A stretch of 64,000 nucleotides of DNA from Cryptomeria japonica (Eukaryota; Streptophyta; Pinopsida; Cupressales; Cupressaceae): NCBI RefSeq assembly GCF_030272615.1, contig NC_081411.1, positions 212,901,744-212,965,743 on the forward strand, given 5' to 3'. The position numbers were made by a program, and so were the translations under genes. Below are positions 24,170-34,051 of the stretch, piece by piece. Under the pieces are notes generated by a model, which saw only the letters and a program-made list of their open reading frames with translations, was not told the origin of the DNA and searched no databases. Within the stretch, counting starts at the first letter, position 1; each line of letters opens with the position of its first letter.

Positions 24170-25351
24170 TGAATAAAGAATTTGTGAATTCTTTTCCGAG
24201 ATTTTTCGGGCCTCTTAGTTTTGCTGCAGATTTTCGAAAAAATTGTGTTCAAAAGTCCGTTTTGAACTGTGTTTATGCCGTGTAACGGGATTCTTCCTGT
24301 TCGAGTTTGTCTAGCGAGGGTTTTCGGCATTTTTTGGCGCGGTACAGACCGCCATTTTTTTCTGCAACCTGCAACTTGGTCAAACCCGCGTTTTTTGACT
24401 TTCGGCTAGGGTTTTGACCCTCCAGATTTAGTCGAAATTTTTTTCTGACTACAGATTCGTGGTGGGTTTTTCGAGATCTCAACTGGGTCATCATCAGAAT
24501 TTTCTGGGTGCCTCGATTTTCATGCCTCGAATTTCGAGCCAGCGGATCGAGATTTTGACAGCAGATTCCTTTTGGGTTTTTCACAAGGATTTCTGGGTTG
24601 TCTTTGGATTTTTCTGGGTCAGCTGGAATTTTTTTTGAAATTCGTGCCAGTCGTACTTCATTTTTTGAAGTCTGTACCTGCATCTGCTTCTGTTTCTGCA
24701 TTGGGATTCAAATTTTTTGAATTTCGTGCCAGTGCCTCTTCTCAGTTTTATGGCTTATGGGCGTCGATGTTTGTTTCGGTTTTTAATATTTTTTACCTAA
24801 AAAAAATTCTGATGGGTTTTAATATTTTTTTCCCATGAAAAAATCTGTGGGTTTTAATAATTTTGTCCTAAAAAATTATCTGTGGGTTTTTAAATATTTT
24901 TTGTCCTTGCAAAAAAAATAAAAAATCATGGGAGGGTTTATGATATTTTCCTAAAGAATTGTACTTTGCTGCAGTCTGTTTTTAGTCGCACTTGGAGTTG
25001 TTGTGCGAACATCTGCACTAGTTTCTTGTTTGCAGTCTATTTTCGGGCATCTTGCTCATCTGCAATAGTTTGGAGGGTTTGCCGATTTTTTCCTCAAAAT
25101 TGTGACAGCTGTTCTTGGTGTGTCTCTGGTTATAGGGAGGGACAGTTCTCCAACATCAGGTTGGACGATTGGTGTTGTTTTGGGTATCTCCAGCAGTTCT
25201 GCAGTTTCTGGGAGGGTTGATGGCAGACTCATCTCAAGTGGCAGAGTTAGTGGCAGGCTCTTGTCTTCTGTTGCAGCATGTTCTGAGAAGAAGGGGGCAA
25301 CCTTCTCTGTTATTTCTCTTGGTAATTAGAACGATGACCATTAAGGGAGGG

Positions 25352-26011
25352 TATTAGAATAATATCTTTCTCTTTGTGTTATTAATGGTCATTTAAGTTG
25401 TTTCTAATTTCGCCTCTAATTAACATTGTTTTAATATTCTATTACCCTCCCTTAATGCTCAATCTATTAACTACACCTATAGACCCCCTGAATTTTACAA
25501 ATTTATCAGGACCAAGGGGCTTGGTGAAGATGTCTGCTGGCTGCTCCAAGGTAGGAACATACAGCAACTGAATGGATCCGTCTTCAACCAGTTGTCGAAT
25601 ATAGTGACAATGAGTTTCCACATGCTTGGTTCTTTCATGGAAGATTGGATTCTTGGTGAGTTTGAGCACTCCCTTGTTCTGTAGAATCAGGGAGTGCTCA
25701 AACTCGCCAAGAATCCGGTCTTCCATGAAAGAACCAAGCATGTGGAAACTCATTGTCACTATATTCGACCGCTGGTTGAAGACGGATCCATTCAGTTGCT
25801 GTATGTTCTTACCTTGGAGCAGCCAGCAGACATCTTCACCAAGCCCCTTGGTCCTGATAAATTTGTAAAATTCAGGGGGTCTATAGGTGTAGTTAATAGA
25901 TTGAGCATTAAGGGAGGGTAACAGAATATTAAAACAATGTTAATTAGAGGCGAAATTAGAAACAACTTAAATGACCATTAATAACACAAAGAGAAAGATA
26001 TTATTCTAATA
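25352..26011. repeat. Copia 3'-end inverted repeat, 2 x 322 bp, 16 nt loop
   Basis: Left arm 25352-25673, right arm 25690-26011, loop 25674-25689. Each arm has, from loop outward, the end of Copia RNase H (LKLAKNPVFHERTKHVE, QLLYV, ADIFTKPLGPDKFVKF), the polypurine tract AAGGGAGGG, 26 bp of one LTR start (TAATAGAATATT), then about 66 bp of a second LTR start inverted (read inward TATTAGAATAATATC). Arms have equal length and differ at only a few bases. Open frames 25442-25759 minus and 25694-25921 plus are the two mirror copies. Confidence 0.95.
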
Positions 26012-26480
26012 ATCTGGAACCCCCCAAAGCCTGTTAAACTCAATCCTGTACTGTATATTTTTGGCTTCCTCCAAAAACTTACAATGTTTCACGCCTTTTC
26101 CTCTCCAAAACAGAAAGTGTGCATTCACCCTACTAATGCTACCGAACCATTCTGTGTCACAAATATTGAACTTCCACTTCCTTGTTCCCCCACTTGAATG
26201 TGAATGCAGTGCCTTGTACTGATATTCGTGAAGCAAACTATTTTAGAGGAGACTTAGGATCAAAATGACCCCTAGCATATGGTGCCAACAACTCTGAAGG
26301 GCAAGTTGTACTAGCAGGTGCACTTGCCATAGAGCTAGATTGGGCTCCAGGATCAGCCCCATGGTCACCCCCCTCATTTTCAGGTTCATATTCTGAATCA
26401 TTCTCACTATGAGAATGGATTTCCATGTCATCTTCACTCATGCCTTGGGAGCTCATTGTGAAATTGACAATGCATTTCAC
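26012..26480 (-). pseudogene. hAT-1 transposase N-terminus with BED finger
   Basis: From about 26450 down: an acidic serine-rich leader (SEDDMEIHSHSENDSEYEPENEG) ending in ARGHFDPKSPL, then a frameshift near 26238, then the BED zinc finger: RKWKFNICDTEWFGSISRVNAHF and GKGVKHC. One cysteine of the usual CxxC pair reads asparagine-isoleucine-cysteine (NIC), so the finger looks damaged. The frame reaches the CopP insertion at 26011 with FNRLWGVP. Confidence 0.85.
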
Positions 26481-26536
26481 AAAATAAAAATAAAAATAAA
26501 ATCAGCCTAGTTTAACAATATATTTTTAAATTTTTT

Positions 26537-26653
26537 TCCTATTCATCTCAAAATGAGATTTGATGTTGAATTTTGAGGGCAAAATGATGATGAATCATTT
26601 TGCCCTCAAGATTCAACATCAAATCTCATTTTGAGTCTTGAGATGAATAGGGA
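26537..26653. repeat. Near-perfect hairpin, about 50 bp stem, 5 nt loop
   Basis: Left arm 26537-26588, loop GATGA 26589-26593, right arm 26594-26653. The stem includes GAGATTTGATGTTGAA and GAGGGCAAAATGAT with their complements; the right arm has 7 extra bases (AAGACTC). It lies upstream of the hAT-1 BED exon, so probably in its 5' leader or an intron. A folded transcript could feed small-RNA pathways; that is inference. Confidence 0.9.
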
Positions 26654-27280
26654 AAAAAAATCCAAAAATGACATAGAACAATGAAAATCAGAAAATATTA
26701 AAAAAAAAAACAAAAAAAAACAAGAAAAAGTTGAAAAACCCCACCTTGTGCTTGAAAAATCTCTCCAAAATGTAGAAGAATCTTCTTCTTCCTTTTCTTC
26801 TTGCTTCTTCTAGCTCCTATCACACTTGCAATCAGCTTTTCTCACCCCTTCAATCAGTCTTCTTCAAGTTTTTCCTCCTCTTTAGCTTGCTGGAAAAAAA
26901 AATCAGTTTACCAAAATGAGAGTTAAATCTAAAAGAAACATGCTTTTGTGTTGTTTTGGGGGGTTGGGTGGGGCCCACGTCCAATTAGGGTTACCCCTTA
27001 ATCCCCCCAAAAGGCACATGTTTTTTAAAATATGGCTTTTTCAGTTTGTTTAGGCGTGGGGACGCGGGAGACACCCAGACGTCTCCGTGGAGACGTCTCC
27101 ACGTCTCCACGTCTCCCTGGGAGACGCGGAGGCGTCTCTGCGTCCCGACGGCGATTGGGTGGCGGTTGCGGGACGGCGGGGGACGTCGCGTCCCCATGCC
27201 TCCGTCCCCGAGACATCCCTGACGGGGGGACGCGCCCAAAAAGGGGGGGGGACGCGTCCCCGTGGAACACTGGGAAATAT

Positions 27281-27795
27281 AGTCACTTAAATGCCAAAAT
27301 CCAAGTTCTTTCATTCCATGTCCTCCAATCTTTCCTTTTTTCCTGGAAAAATATCATGTTATCATATAAATACAATCTTGTTTTCTAACCCCTATAACTG
27401 ATTCTTGGTTGAAATCCTAAAAGATGCAACATTTGTTGCACTTTTGCTGCTTGCACTTGACAACTTTTACAATTTTTTACTTTTTTTTTGCCATTCCAAG
27501 CACAAACTAATGCCCTCACGACCCAAATGGTCTCGAAAAGCCTTATTGACACAAATCAACCTAAAACTAAGGGTGGAGGACAAATTTCAACCCTGCACAA
27601 GCCAAAATTTCACTGGAAAATTCAAATTGAGTGTTAGCGGGAAACTCAAAAATTTGAACTTCTAGGCTTCATGACATAACTTAAAGCATTGAAATGAATC
27701 CCAAGGATCCCCTAGAACCAATAACAACCCAAGGCATGACCATGAACAACATAATAGATACAAAAACGATTGACTCAAAGGATACTCCTGCATCA
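27281..27795 (-). repeat. GypX LTR, 5' part (copy X2)
   Basis: Minus-strand start TGATGCAGGAGTATCC at 27795, after the X2 pol end. It continues across hAT-1 at 21589. Together the two parts are about 1.15 kb, like X1 and X3. Confidence 0.75.
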
Positions 27796-27825
27796 TACTC
27801 ACCAGGAGAAAGAAAGAACTCAAGT

Positions 27826-28394
27826 TCAACCTGAGAGTAGGTCTTCAACTATGGTCCCGTGCTTGAGAATGTCTCCTTTAGTCGTCCATGTGGCATCCTC
27901 TAGTGGTAATTGCTTCCACTTGACCATGAAAGTATTGTTGGCCCCTAGTCTTCTTACTTGCACTTTTATCAAGAATGCACTCAAGTTGAGGTGGAGTGTT
28001 GTGTGGTAGGTCCTTTGCCCAATCAGCATCCAAGGGCCGCAATATAGCTGCATCTCCATTAGGTGTTACATCTCCTTTGTAGGGGTAGAGGTCAACAACA
28101 TTGAATATGGGAGAGATGCCTACTCCACTAGGTAATTCAATTTCATAGGCATTGTGAGCAAATTTCTTCACAACCTTGCTAGGGGCCTATCTTCTTCATT
28201 GTCAATTTGGTATACTCCCCCTTTGGAAACCTCTTCTTTCTGAGATGTGCCATGACAAGATCCCCAATCTGAAAGTTCACCTCTCTTCTTTTCAAATCTG
28301 CCCTTTGCTTGTATTTCTTAACACTATTTTGAAGTTGTTGCTTCGCTTGTTGATGGATCTCCTGCATAGCAATGGCAAATTGTTCTCCTTCAGC
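27826..28394 (-). pseudogene. GypX copy X2: integrase end and chromodomain
   Basis: From 28394 down: EGEQFAIAMQEIHQQAKQQL, KYKQRADLKRREVNFQIGDLV, HLRKKRFPKGEYTKL (integrase C-terminal domain), then AYEIELPSGVGISPIFNVVDLYPY, ADWAKDLPH and the chromodomain LECILD and MVKWKQLPLEDATW with ILKHG. At least two frameshifts (near 28175 and 27920). It is separated from the DDE core at 30355 by NonN, which sits in the IN gene. Confidence 0.88.
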
Positions 28395-28399
28395 ACTTG

Positions 28400-28719
28400 T
28401 GTTGGCAGTAAAATGCCGACATAGAAATAATATTTTGATTATGTTAGTTAATTGGCCATTTGGGGTTCTCATAGGGGTTAGTTGGCAGTTTGTGACAGAT
28501 GGTATCTCCACCAACCGTTGAGTACTATTTATGTTGTGTTGTAAGGGAACCTCGGGAGGAATGATCGTTGTTCATCCATTTTGCCTGATGCAATAATGAT
28601 GTATCATTCTGGCCATATTGTGAATTCTGTTTATGTTTTGTGAATGACTTCATGAATAATATTCATGTATTTCTATCCTGTTTACTTTTGTAATCTAAAT
28701 TGGTACTGTAGCGGTAAAA
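28400..28719 (+). repeat. NonN 5' LTR
   Basis: Starts TGTTGGCAGTAAAATGCC and ends TGTAGCGGTAAAA; the 3' LTR ends GCGGTAAACA. Contains TTATGTTAGTTAATTGGCC shared with the other LTR. Confidence 0.9.
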
Positions 28720-28722
28720 TTT

Positions 28723-28740
28723 TAGGTGTCGTTGCCGATA
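28723..28740 (+). promoter_or_regulatory. NonN primer-binding site, probable tRNA-Asp type
   Basis: TAGGTGTCGTTGCCGATA resembles TGGCGCCGTTGCCGGGGA, the primer site commonly found in plant Athila and Tat Gypsy elements, with several C-to-T-like changes. It starts three bases after the LTR. Confidence 0.65.
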
Positions 28741-28781
28741 TGAATTCCGAAGATCAATATGACAACAGGCAGTAAACACTA

Positions 28782-30010
28782 ATGGGCCGACCATTCGATC
28801 AACAGTTGATAGTAACTGAAAGTGATACACACGAAGAGGTGATGCAGGCGGAAGCACGGGAGGATCAACTGACAGAAGATTTGGTGTACCTGTGGGAGGT
28901 TTCGGTCACTCCGTACGTGCAGAGGGAAGCTCAAGAGAGAGCTATCCTTGAAGGCATGGTACATGGCGAACTCACAATCAACCCTACCGTATTTGATCTT
29001 CTCGGGAGCCTTCCGAGGATGTTGGCGGAGAACCTCATTGAACTACAAGACTGAAGGGAGGAAACCAATCATGAACGTTGTCGGTAGCAAATACTGGAGA
29101 GGTATGAAGAACGGAATAGTAGGGAAGAAGAAGAGAGGGATACGAGCAAACGCTGCACCCTTGACAATTAATGTCCCTATGGCCGAATAAAGACCGATGA
29201 CGTACTAGTACCACTCGAGAGGTAGGGGAAGGATCGGTACAGAGATCCTTATGTATAAGAGAACAAAGTGAGCAGAGACGGTGGCTAAGGGAGATTGCTG
29301 AAGGCTCGACGAGTTCTAAAAGGCAAAGAGTCGGAGCTGTAGTCGGGAGAGGTAGAAACTGTGTACGTGGAACCAGTTGGTAGAGGTTGCGAGGAACTTG
29401 CCACTTCCAGACGTAGTGGAGGAAGATATCGCCGGCCAAGCCACACACTCGACGTCGAGTGAAGAGTCTAGAACCGAGTCTCAGAGCAGTAACCCATCTG
29501 AACACTCCGAATGTGACTAAGAGGCAGTACGAGACCTTGAGGGCGAGGTTGCCGAATTTTTTGAAATCAATCTGTATAGAATTGAGAATCTATCTCTGGT
29601 GGAACAATAATATTCAGAAGAGCCAGGAGTAGTTGGCCCAGGAGAATTCACTTGTGACATCTTTGGAGGAAACAGTGGCGAATTACACTTAGGAGTTAGC
29701 CATCAGAAACAACCAGAAGGTCGAGCTACAGGCTATGGTGGCAGAATTGGAGGCGAACTTGGCACGTAAGGAGGAGCAATTGAAGGGATAAGTTGAAGAG
29801 CTTCAAAAAGAACACAAAGGTTATTGAAGCTGCCTATATGGTCAAAACTGCATGGGAATTGGAATTGGCAACCAACCAACGTCTCTAGCATCTCTAGCAA
29901 CGGTTGGGCACCTCCCAGTCTTCAATTTTGCCAGGGATGCCTTGTAATCCTTCTCAACAGTAGTTTAGTAGGTTAGATGAGCTCCCATTTTGGTTTCGTC
30001 GTCTAGAAGA
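28782..30010 (+). pseudogene. NonN internal gag-like remnant
   Basis: The first 90 codons are open (28782-29054): an acidic stretch with EEVMQAEAREDQLTEDL and VQREAQERAILEGM. After many stops, a helical coiled-coil-like part (ELEANLARKEEQLKG, near 29745-29790) and QKEHKGY follow. Overall composition is that of a gag from a Gypsy element, but no zinc knuckle or capsid signature is visible, so the call rests mainly on position between the LTRs. Confidence 0.5.
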
Positions 30011-30033
30011 TGACTACTTTTTGGGGGGGTTGA

Positions 30034-30354
30034 CGTTGGAAATAAAATGCCAACATAGGAATAATATTTTGATTATGTTAGTTAATTGGCCATGTGGGGT
30101 TCTCGTAGGGGTTAGTTGGCAGTTTACGATAGTTGGCATCTCCGCCAACTGCTGAGTAGTATTTATGTTGTGTTGTAAGGTAACCCCGAGAGGAATGATC
30201 GTTCTACATCCATTTTGCTTGATGCAATAAAGATATTTCATTCTGGCCATATTGTGAATTCTGTTTATGTTCTGTAAATGACTTCATGAATAATATTTGT
30301 GTATATCTATCCTATTTCCTTCTGTAATCTAAATTGGTACTATAGCGGTAAACA
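30034..30354 (+). repeat. NonN 3' LTR
   Basis: Starts CGTTGGAAATAAAATGCC (TG mutated to CG) after the polypurine tract, and ends GGTAAACA at 30354. About 320 bp, same length as the left LTR. Confidence 0.9.
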
Positions 30355-30864
30355 ACTTGCTTTGTCCATCCCACTGATATCTCTCAACTCAAACACTCCT
30401 CTAGGCTGCACACCATAAACCACATGGGAAGGACCCTTGCCAATACTCCTATTCACTGAATCATTGTAGGCAAACTTAGCTTGGGGTAACACAAAATCCC
30501 ATTGACTTGAATGATCCTTTGATAAGCACCTTAGGAGATTATTCAAGCTCCTATTAACCGTGTTAGTTTGTCCATCAGTTTGAGGATGATAGGCTGAACT
30601 GAAACTAAGATTAGTCCCATGTTTCTTCCATAGTGTCCTCCAAAAATGCCCAATGAATTTTGCTGTCCTAGTTGTAAACAATGCTGAAAGGTAAACCATG
30701 AAGTCTAACAACCTCCTTGAAGAACAACCTTGCAATATATGAAGCATCGTTGGTACTCTTACAAGGAATGAAGTGAGCCATCTTGGAGAACCAGTCAACA
30801 ACAACATAGATTGAATCAAAATTCCTTTGTGTCTTTGGCAATCCCATGAAATAAACCAAAAATC
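30355..30864 (-). pseudogene. GypX copy X2: integrase catalytic core
   Basis: Minus-strand Gypsy integrase from [25 protein letters not shown] through [13 protein letters not shown], then [32 protein letters not shown] and KGPSHVVYGVQPRGVFELRDI. One frameshift lies near 30670-30690, in the region that should carry the second catalytic D. It ends at NonN. At 30864 it is joined head-on to a plus-strand GypX LTR fragment, so everything upstream (RT, protease, gag) is lost. Confidence 0.9.
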
Positions 30865-30865
30865 A

Positions 30866-31185
30866 CGCTCCAAGGGGGTGAGAAGAAGTTTTGATGAGAA
30901 AACCCTTGTTCTTGACATTTTTTGACAGTTTATGTGACAATTTTCTGCTATAACAGAGTTTTTCTTTGTACGGATTGGTATGGAACAATACATGCTTGAA
31001 AATGATTGGAAAAGGCAGTGTTATGTCTTAAGAGTCGAATGCAATTGGTCTGAAGTGATTTTGTTGGGTTTTGAGCAAGATGTGGCAAAAATACCATTGA
31101 CTGCCTTGTTACGGACCTAGGGTTTCTAGTGAGGAAAAAATTCACATCTTTTGTTTCCACCGTCCAAAATTGCTAAGAAAAGAAG
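30866..31185 (+). repeat. GypX LTR fragment (5' LTR remainder of X3)
   Basis: Matches 34408-34730 in the same orientation, starting at AAAATCACGCTCC and ending at CCAAAATTGCT. It is likely the surviving middle of the outer X3 5' LTR whose first 42 bp are at 3920-3961. Confidence 0.75.
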
Positions 31186-31723
31186 GCAATGGATGGCTGC
31201 CTTAAAAAGAGAAGATGAAGCTAATAAAGAAGTCAAATTAATTGGCATTGGTATGTAGGAAGATCAAGAGTGTCTTCAAGCTAAGCAAAGTGTAAGAGCA
31301 AGTGTAGAAGTGATGAGAAAACAATGTTCTCAAGTGGACACAAATACAAAGGTCCATTGGCAAGAGGCACGTTCAAGGAACCAGCAGGTTGGTGATGATA
31401 AGAAAGTCGATAAGAAGATAGGTATAGCTGAGAGAAAGGAAGAAACAAGAAAGCAAGCACAAGGAGCTAGTGCAGAGGCACATTGGTCTTATGGTTTTTT
31501 ATGTCTGTTGATGATGATGTTTGTAAAGGTGCAGACAAAGGAGAGAATGAAGAGGATGAGGAAGTGGACATCGGTAATGAGGCATATGAGCAAGAAATAG
31601 AATTTTGGAGACTTGCAGCCGAGAAGGAGATAAGACAGAAAGGATACAATAAGGAAGAGTGAAACACGAGTGAAAACCAAGCAACATGGAGCCAATAAAG
31701 CCAAGTATAGAGAGGATCAAGAG
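31186..31723 (+). pseudogene. GypX copy X3: basic, charged pol C-terminal region
   Basis: Plus-strand charged text (ALKREDEANKEVKLIGIG, KKVDKKIGIAERKEETRKQAQG, then EIEFWRLAAEKEIRQKGYNKEE) that matches X1 near its end. No catalytic domain is present. The frame is broken by stops and a shift near 31490. It is cut at 31723 by SoloC1 and resumes at 33722. Function unknown; linked to GypX by position. Confidence 0.6.
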
Positions 31724-33721
31724 TGTTAGACATTTTTTCATTGATATCAAATGTTTTTGTCAAGCTTGTGCTATTCAAGCTAGAGGATTACATAAAATAA
31801 CATTGGACTGAGTTTGATGTGCTTTTTGAGCTACTGTTTATTCTTTAAATTTTCTCATTTTTGGTTGAGGTGCTTGAGGTGCTTGAGGTGTTAGCTTCAC
31901 CTAGTTGCTTGCTTACTTGAGCTGGGTGTTTGTGTGGTTCAGCTGGTTGAGTGTTTGCATCGGCTATATAAGTGCCAAGTGTCACTGGGTCAGTTGTTAT
32001 GTCAAATCTTTTGCCAAGTCATCCCTTGAATTTTCAAAGGGGCTGATTTCATTAGAGTTCAAATGTGATAGCTCTTGGATTAAACTTTTATCTACGAAGC
32101 TTTATTATATTCCTTTAAAGTGCGATGGTAGCTATATTGGTTAGTTGGTTTAAAAAATCTGTCCTTGGTGTATCGTGGAGTATTTGGTCACATCTTTTTG
32201 GTAACGGTTTTGTAACACATGGTGGCCTCAGCTTCTTTGTAGCAAACTCTAATTTTTGGCATATTGGGGGCAACGTATAAGGAAGAAATATATTTAAAGC
32301 TGCCATTGCATTGCCAGGTTGAGTGCTAGCTATTTAAAGACCACGATCTTTATCATGTGGTGGAGTTTTATTTTGGGAGCGATTATGCTTGGAACGTTTT
32401 TTTAATAAGTGTGAAGGCTTAAAGTTTTTATTTTTGAAACGAACTCTTGCAACGTGGCTGCCAAATGTTTCAAGTTGTCTGAATTTAAAAAAAAAAATCA
32501 AGTGCTGGTCTTTATCGAAATGTGTCGGCAGAGATTTGTGGTCGCCTTCTTATTCAACCTGTGGGATATGCTATTGTTATATTTAAAGGTGTGCATTTTA
32601 TTTATTTTGTGGAAGCAACTAAATTATAGACAACCTCCTTTGTGTTTTTGAAAAATAAAAGGGTATTGAAGTCTTTCAAAATACGAGGTGGAAAATACTT
32701 GTCGTTACCATAGTGGAGGTAGTGCGCTGAACCTTCTATTTAATCCAATCTGCATCTGGGCGTTAAAATAATACACGACTTTATGAGTATGCGATGCTGG
32801 ATAATGAAATATGAACAGACAGTAATAGAAAGAATTTACAGGGGTGCTGAGTATGGTTGAAGAGCGCTTGGACTGCAATTAAAAATTTCTTTTGTATGGT
32901 GCGTCCAGTGAGGCTAGGATTTTGGTGAATTTATTGGAGGTGTTATGGGTATTTGTAGGAGTTGTCAGAAAATGGATTGACTAGGCGATTCATAGGGTGT
33001 GCCTGGGCGGAAGGGAGGTATAAAAAAATGGGCGTGGTGATTCAGTTGTGTGGTTGGCCCTGCGCTGTTGTAATTTTTTTTTGGGGTGTGGATGGAGAAT
33101 TCAGCTTGAGTAGTCTCTGTGCATATTGAGCTGTGTTTCATGTGTGAGGGTGCTGCAAATTAAGGGTGCTTTTTGGACAACAATAAAACTGATGTAGAAG
33201 TTGAGTGTGATTCGAGTTTCGTATTGTGACATCATCACCTTTGGAATGTATTGTAAACTGTGTCTAAGGCTCAACTTGGTTTAGAGAAAAAGAACAAGAG
33301 ATGGATGATGTTGTTTGTGTTTCTGAGTAATACATTCTCAAAGCTGAATGTACACAGCAGATTAGAAGTTGTAGCCTTTGTAGTTTATTGAGTTGGTGCT
33401 CAATTTGAGTTCTGTGCTTTTGTTAACTGAAGTTGGTGCTTCAGTCATCCTAATTTGGTGCTTAGTTTGTTCACAGGGTTGTAGCCCTTTGGGTTGGTGC
33501 CCTTTTTTATCTAATAGGAGAAAATTTTATGCCGTGGTTTTTTTCCCAAAAGGGTTTTCCACGAGAAAAATTTGTGTTGTTGTTTCTGATTCTTACTTGC
33601 ATCTATATATCTTTGATTTAGTTTGTCTAAAGTGTCATTTGTTGGTATTGAAAATTACAATACTGATTTGCCCCCACTCCCTTCCCCCCCCCTCCTCGCA
33701 ATACTGCTTATGTGATCTTCA
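31724..33721 (+). mobile_element. SoloC1: 2.0 kb Copia-type solo LTR
   Basis: Starts TGTTAGACATTTTTTC and ends TGTGATCTTCA, flanked by AAGAG on both sides (31719-31723, 33722-33726); removing it restores the GypX text shared with X1. No coding region. Near the 3' end it has GGGTTGGTGCCC, CCGTGGTTTTTTTCCC, AAGGGTTTTCCACG and a C-rich run after TACTGATTTG, landmarks of SIRE/Maximus-type Copia LTR 3' ends. A related copy is SoloC2. Confidence 0.85.
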
Positions 33722-34051
33722 AAGAGGAGGTCAGGGAACAACTAAGAATACAACACAATTGGAAAAAAAAAAAAAAGAAGACCATCATTTGAGATAGACT
33801 TTAAATTTTTCAAATGTTGATCAGATAAAGGACCTATCACACACCAGACCAACAGAGTTAGAATTCATTCTGGACACCAAAGAGTGCACAAAGACTAGTG
33901 GACAACAATACTTTCAATATTTGATCAAGTGGAAGCAGCTACCTCCTGAAGATGCCACATGGATGATTGAAGCAGACATCATCAAGCATGGGAAGACTGT
34001 TGACCTTTTTTCAGGTGGAACCTTAGTTTCTTTTTCTTTCCCTTGGGAGTA
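33722..34051 (+). pseudogene. GypX copy X3: chromodomain end of pol
   Basis: Plus-strand match to X1: EEVREQLRIQHNWKKKKKK, then LEFILDTKECTKTSG, FQYLIKWKQLPPEDATW, IIKHGKTVDLF and the purine tract before the 3' LTR. Several frames are needed. An A-run of 14 at 33763-33776 is one site of shift. Confidence 0.8.

Larger units (their letters stand above)
23949..26011 (+). mobile_element. CopP: Copia-derived insertion ending in a palindrome
   Basis: Lies between TSD-like ATTTG (23944-23948) and ATCTG (26012-26016). Taking it out joins the BED part of hAT-1 to the core in frame, which supports the ends. Left: LTR (23949-24156) and primer site (24157-24169), then about 1.18 kb of leader-like text with no gag (four imperfect CTGTGGGTTTTAATATTTT units at 24780-24930), a polypurine tract at 25341-25351, then the 25352-26011 palindrome built from the 3' end of a Copia pol. 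Both outer ends look like LTR starts (TAATAGAATATT inward from the left, TATTAGAATAAT inward from the right). Confidence 0.8.
21590..27272 (-). mobile_element. hAT-1 DNA transposon with nested CopP
   Basis: Ends are CAGTGTTCCACGGG at 21590 and its complement at 27272 (CCCGTGGAACACTG), flanked by the 8 bp direct repeat GGAAATAT (21582-21589, 27273-27280). An 8 bp TSD and CAG-type ends are hallmarks of the hAT superfamily. It carries a minus-strand transposase with BED finger. Without CopP (2063 bp) it is about 3.6 kb, the same as hAT-2. GC-rich subterminal regions with many CGTCTC or GACGCG words lie at 21598-21680 and 27050-27265. Confidence 0.93.
28400..30354 (+). mobile_element. NonN: 1.96 kb gag-type non-autonomous LTR element
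   Basis: Two LTRs of about 320 bp (28400-28719 and 30034-30354), 5 bp TSD ACTTG (28395-28399, 30355-30359), primer site after the left LTR and a G-rich polypurine tract (30018-30032) before the right one. Inserted into GypX X2 integrase. The 1.3 kb interior has broken plus-strand coding text and no RT, integrase or protease. Confidence 0.92.

Noticed and set aside
26991-27388. Several overlapping GC-rich frames
   Set aside because: They lie in the hAT-1 subterminal repeat region in five frames at once, as expected from GC-rich repeats.
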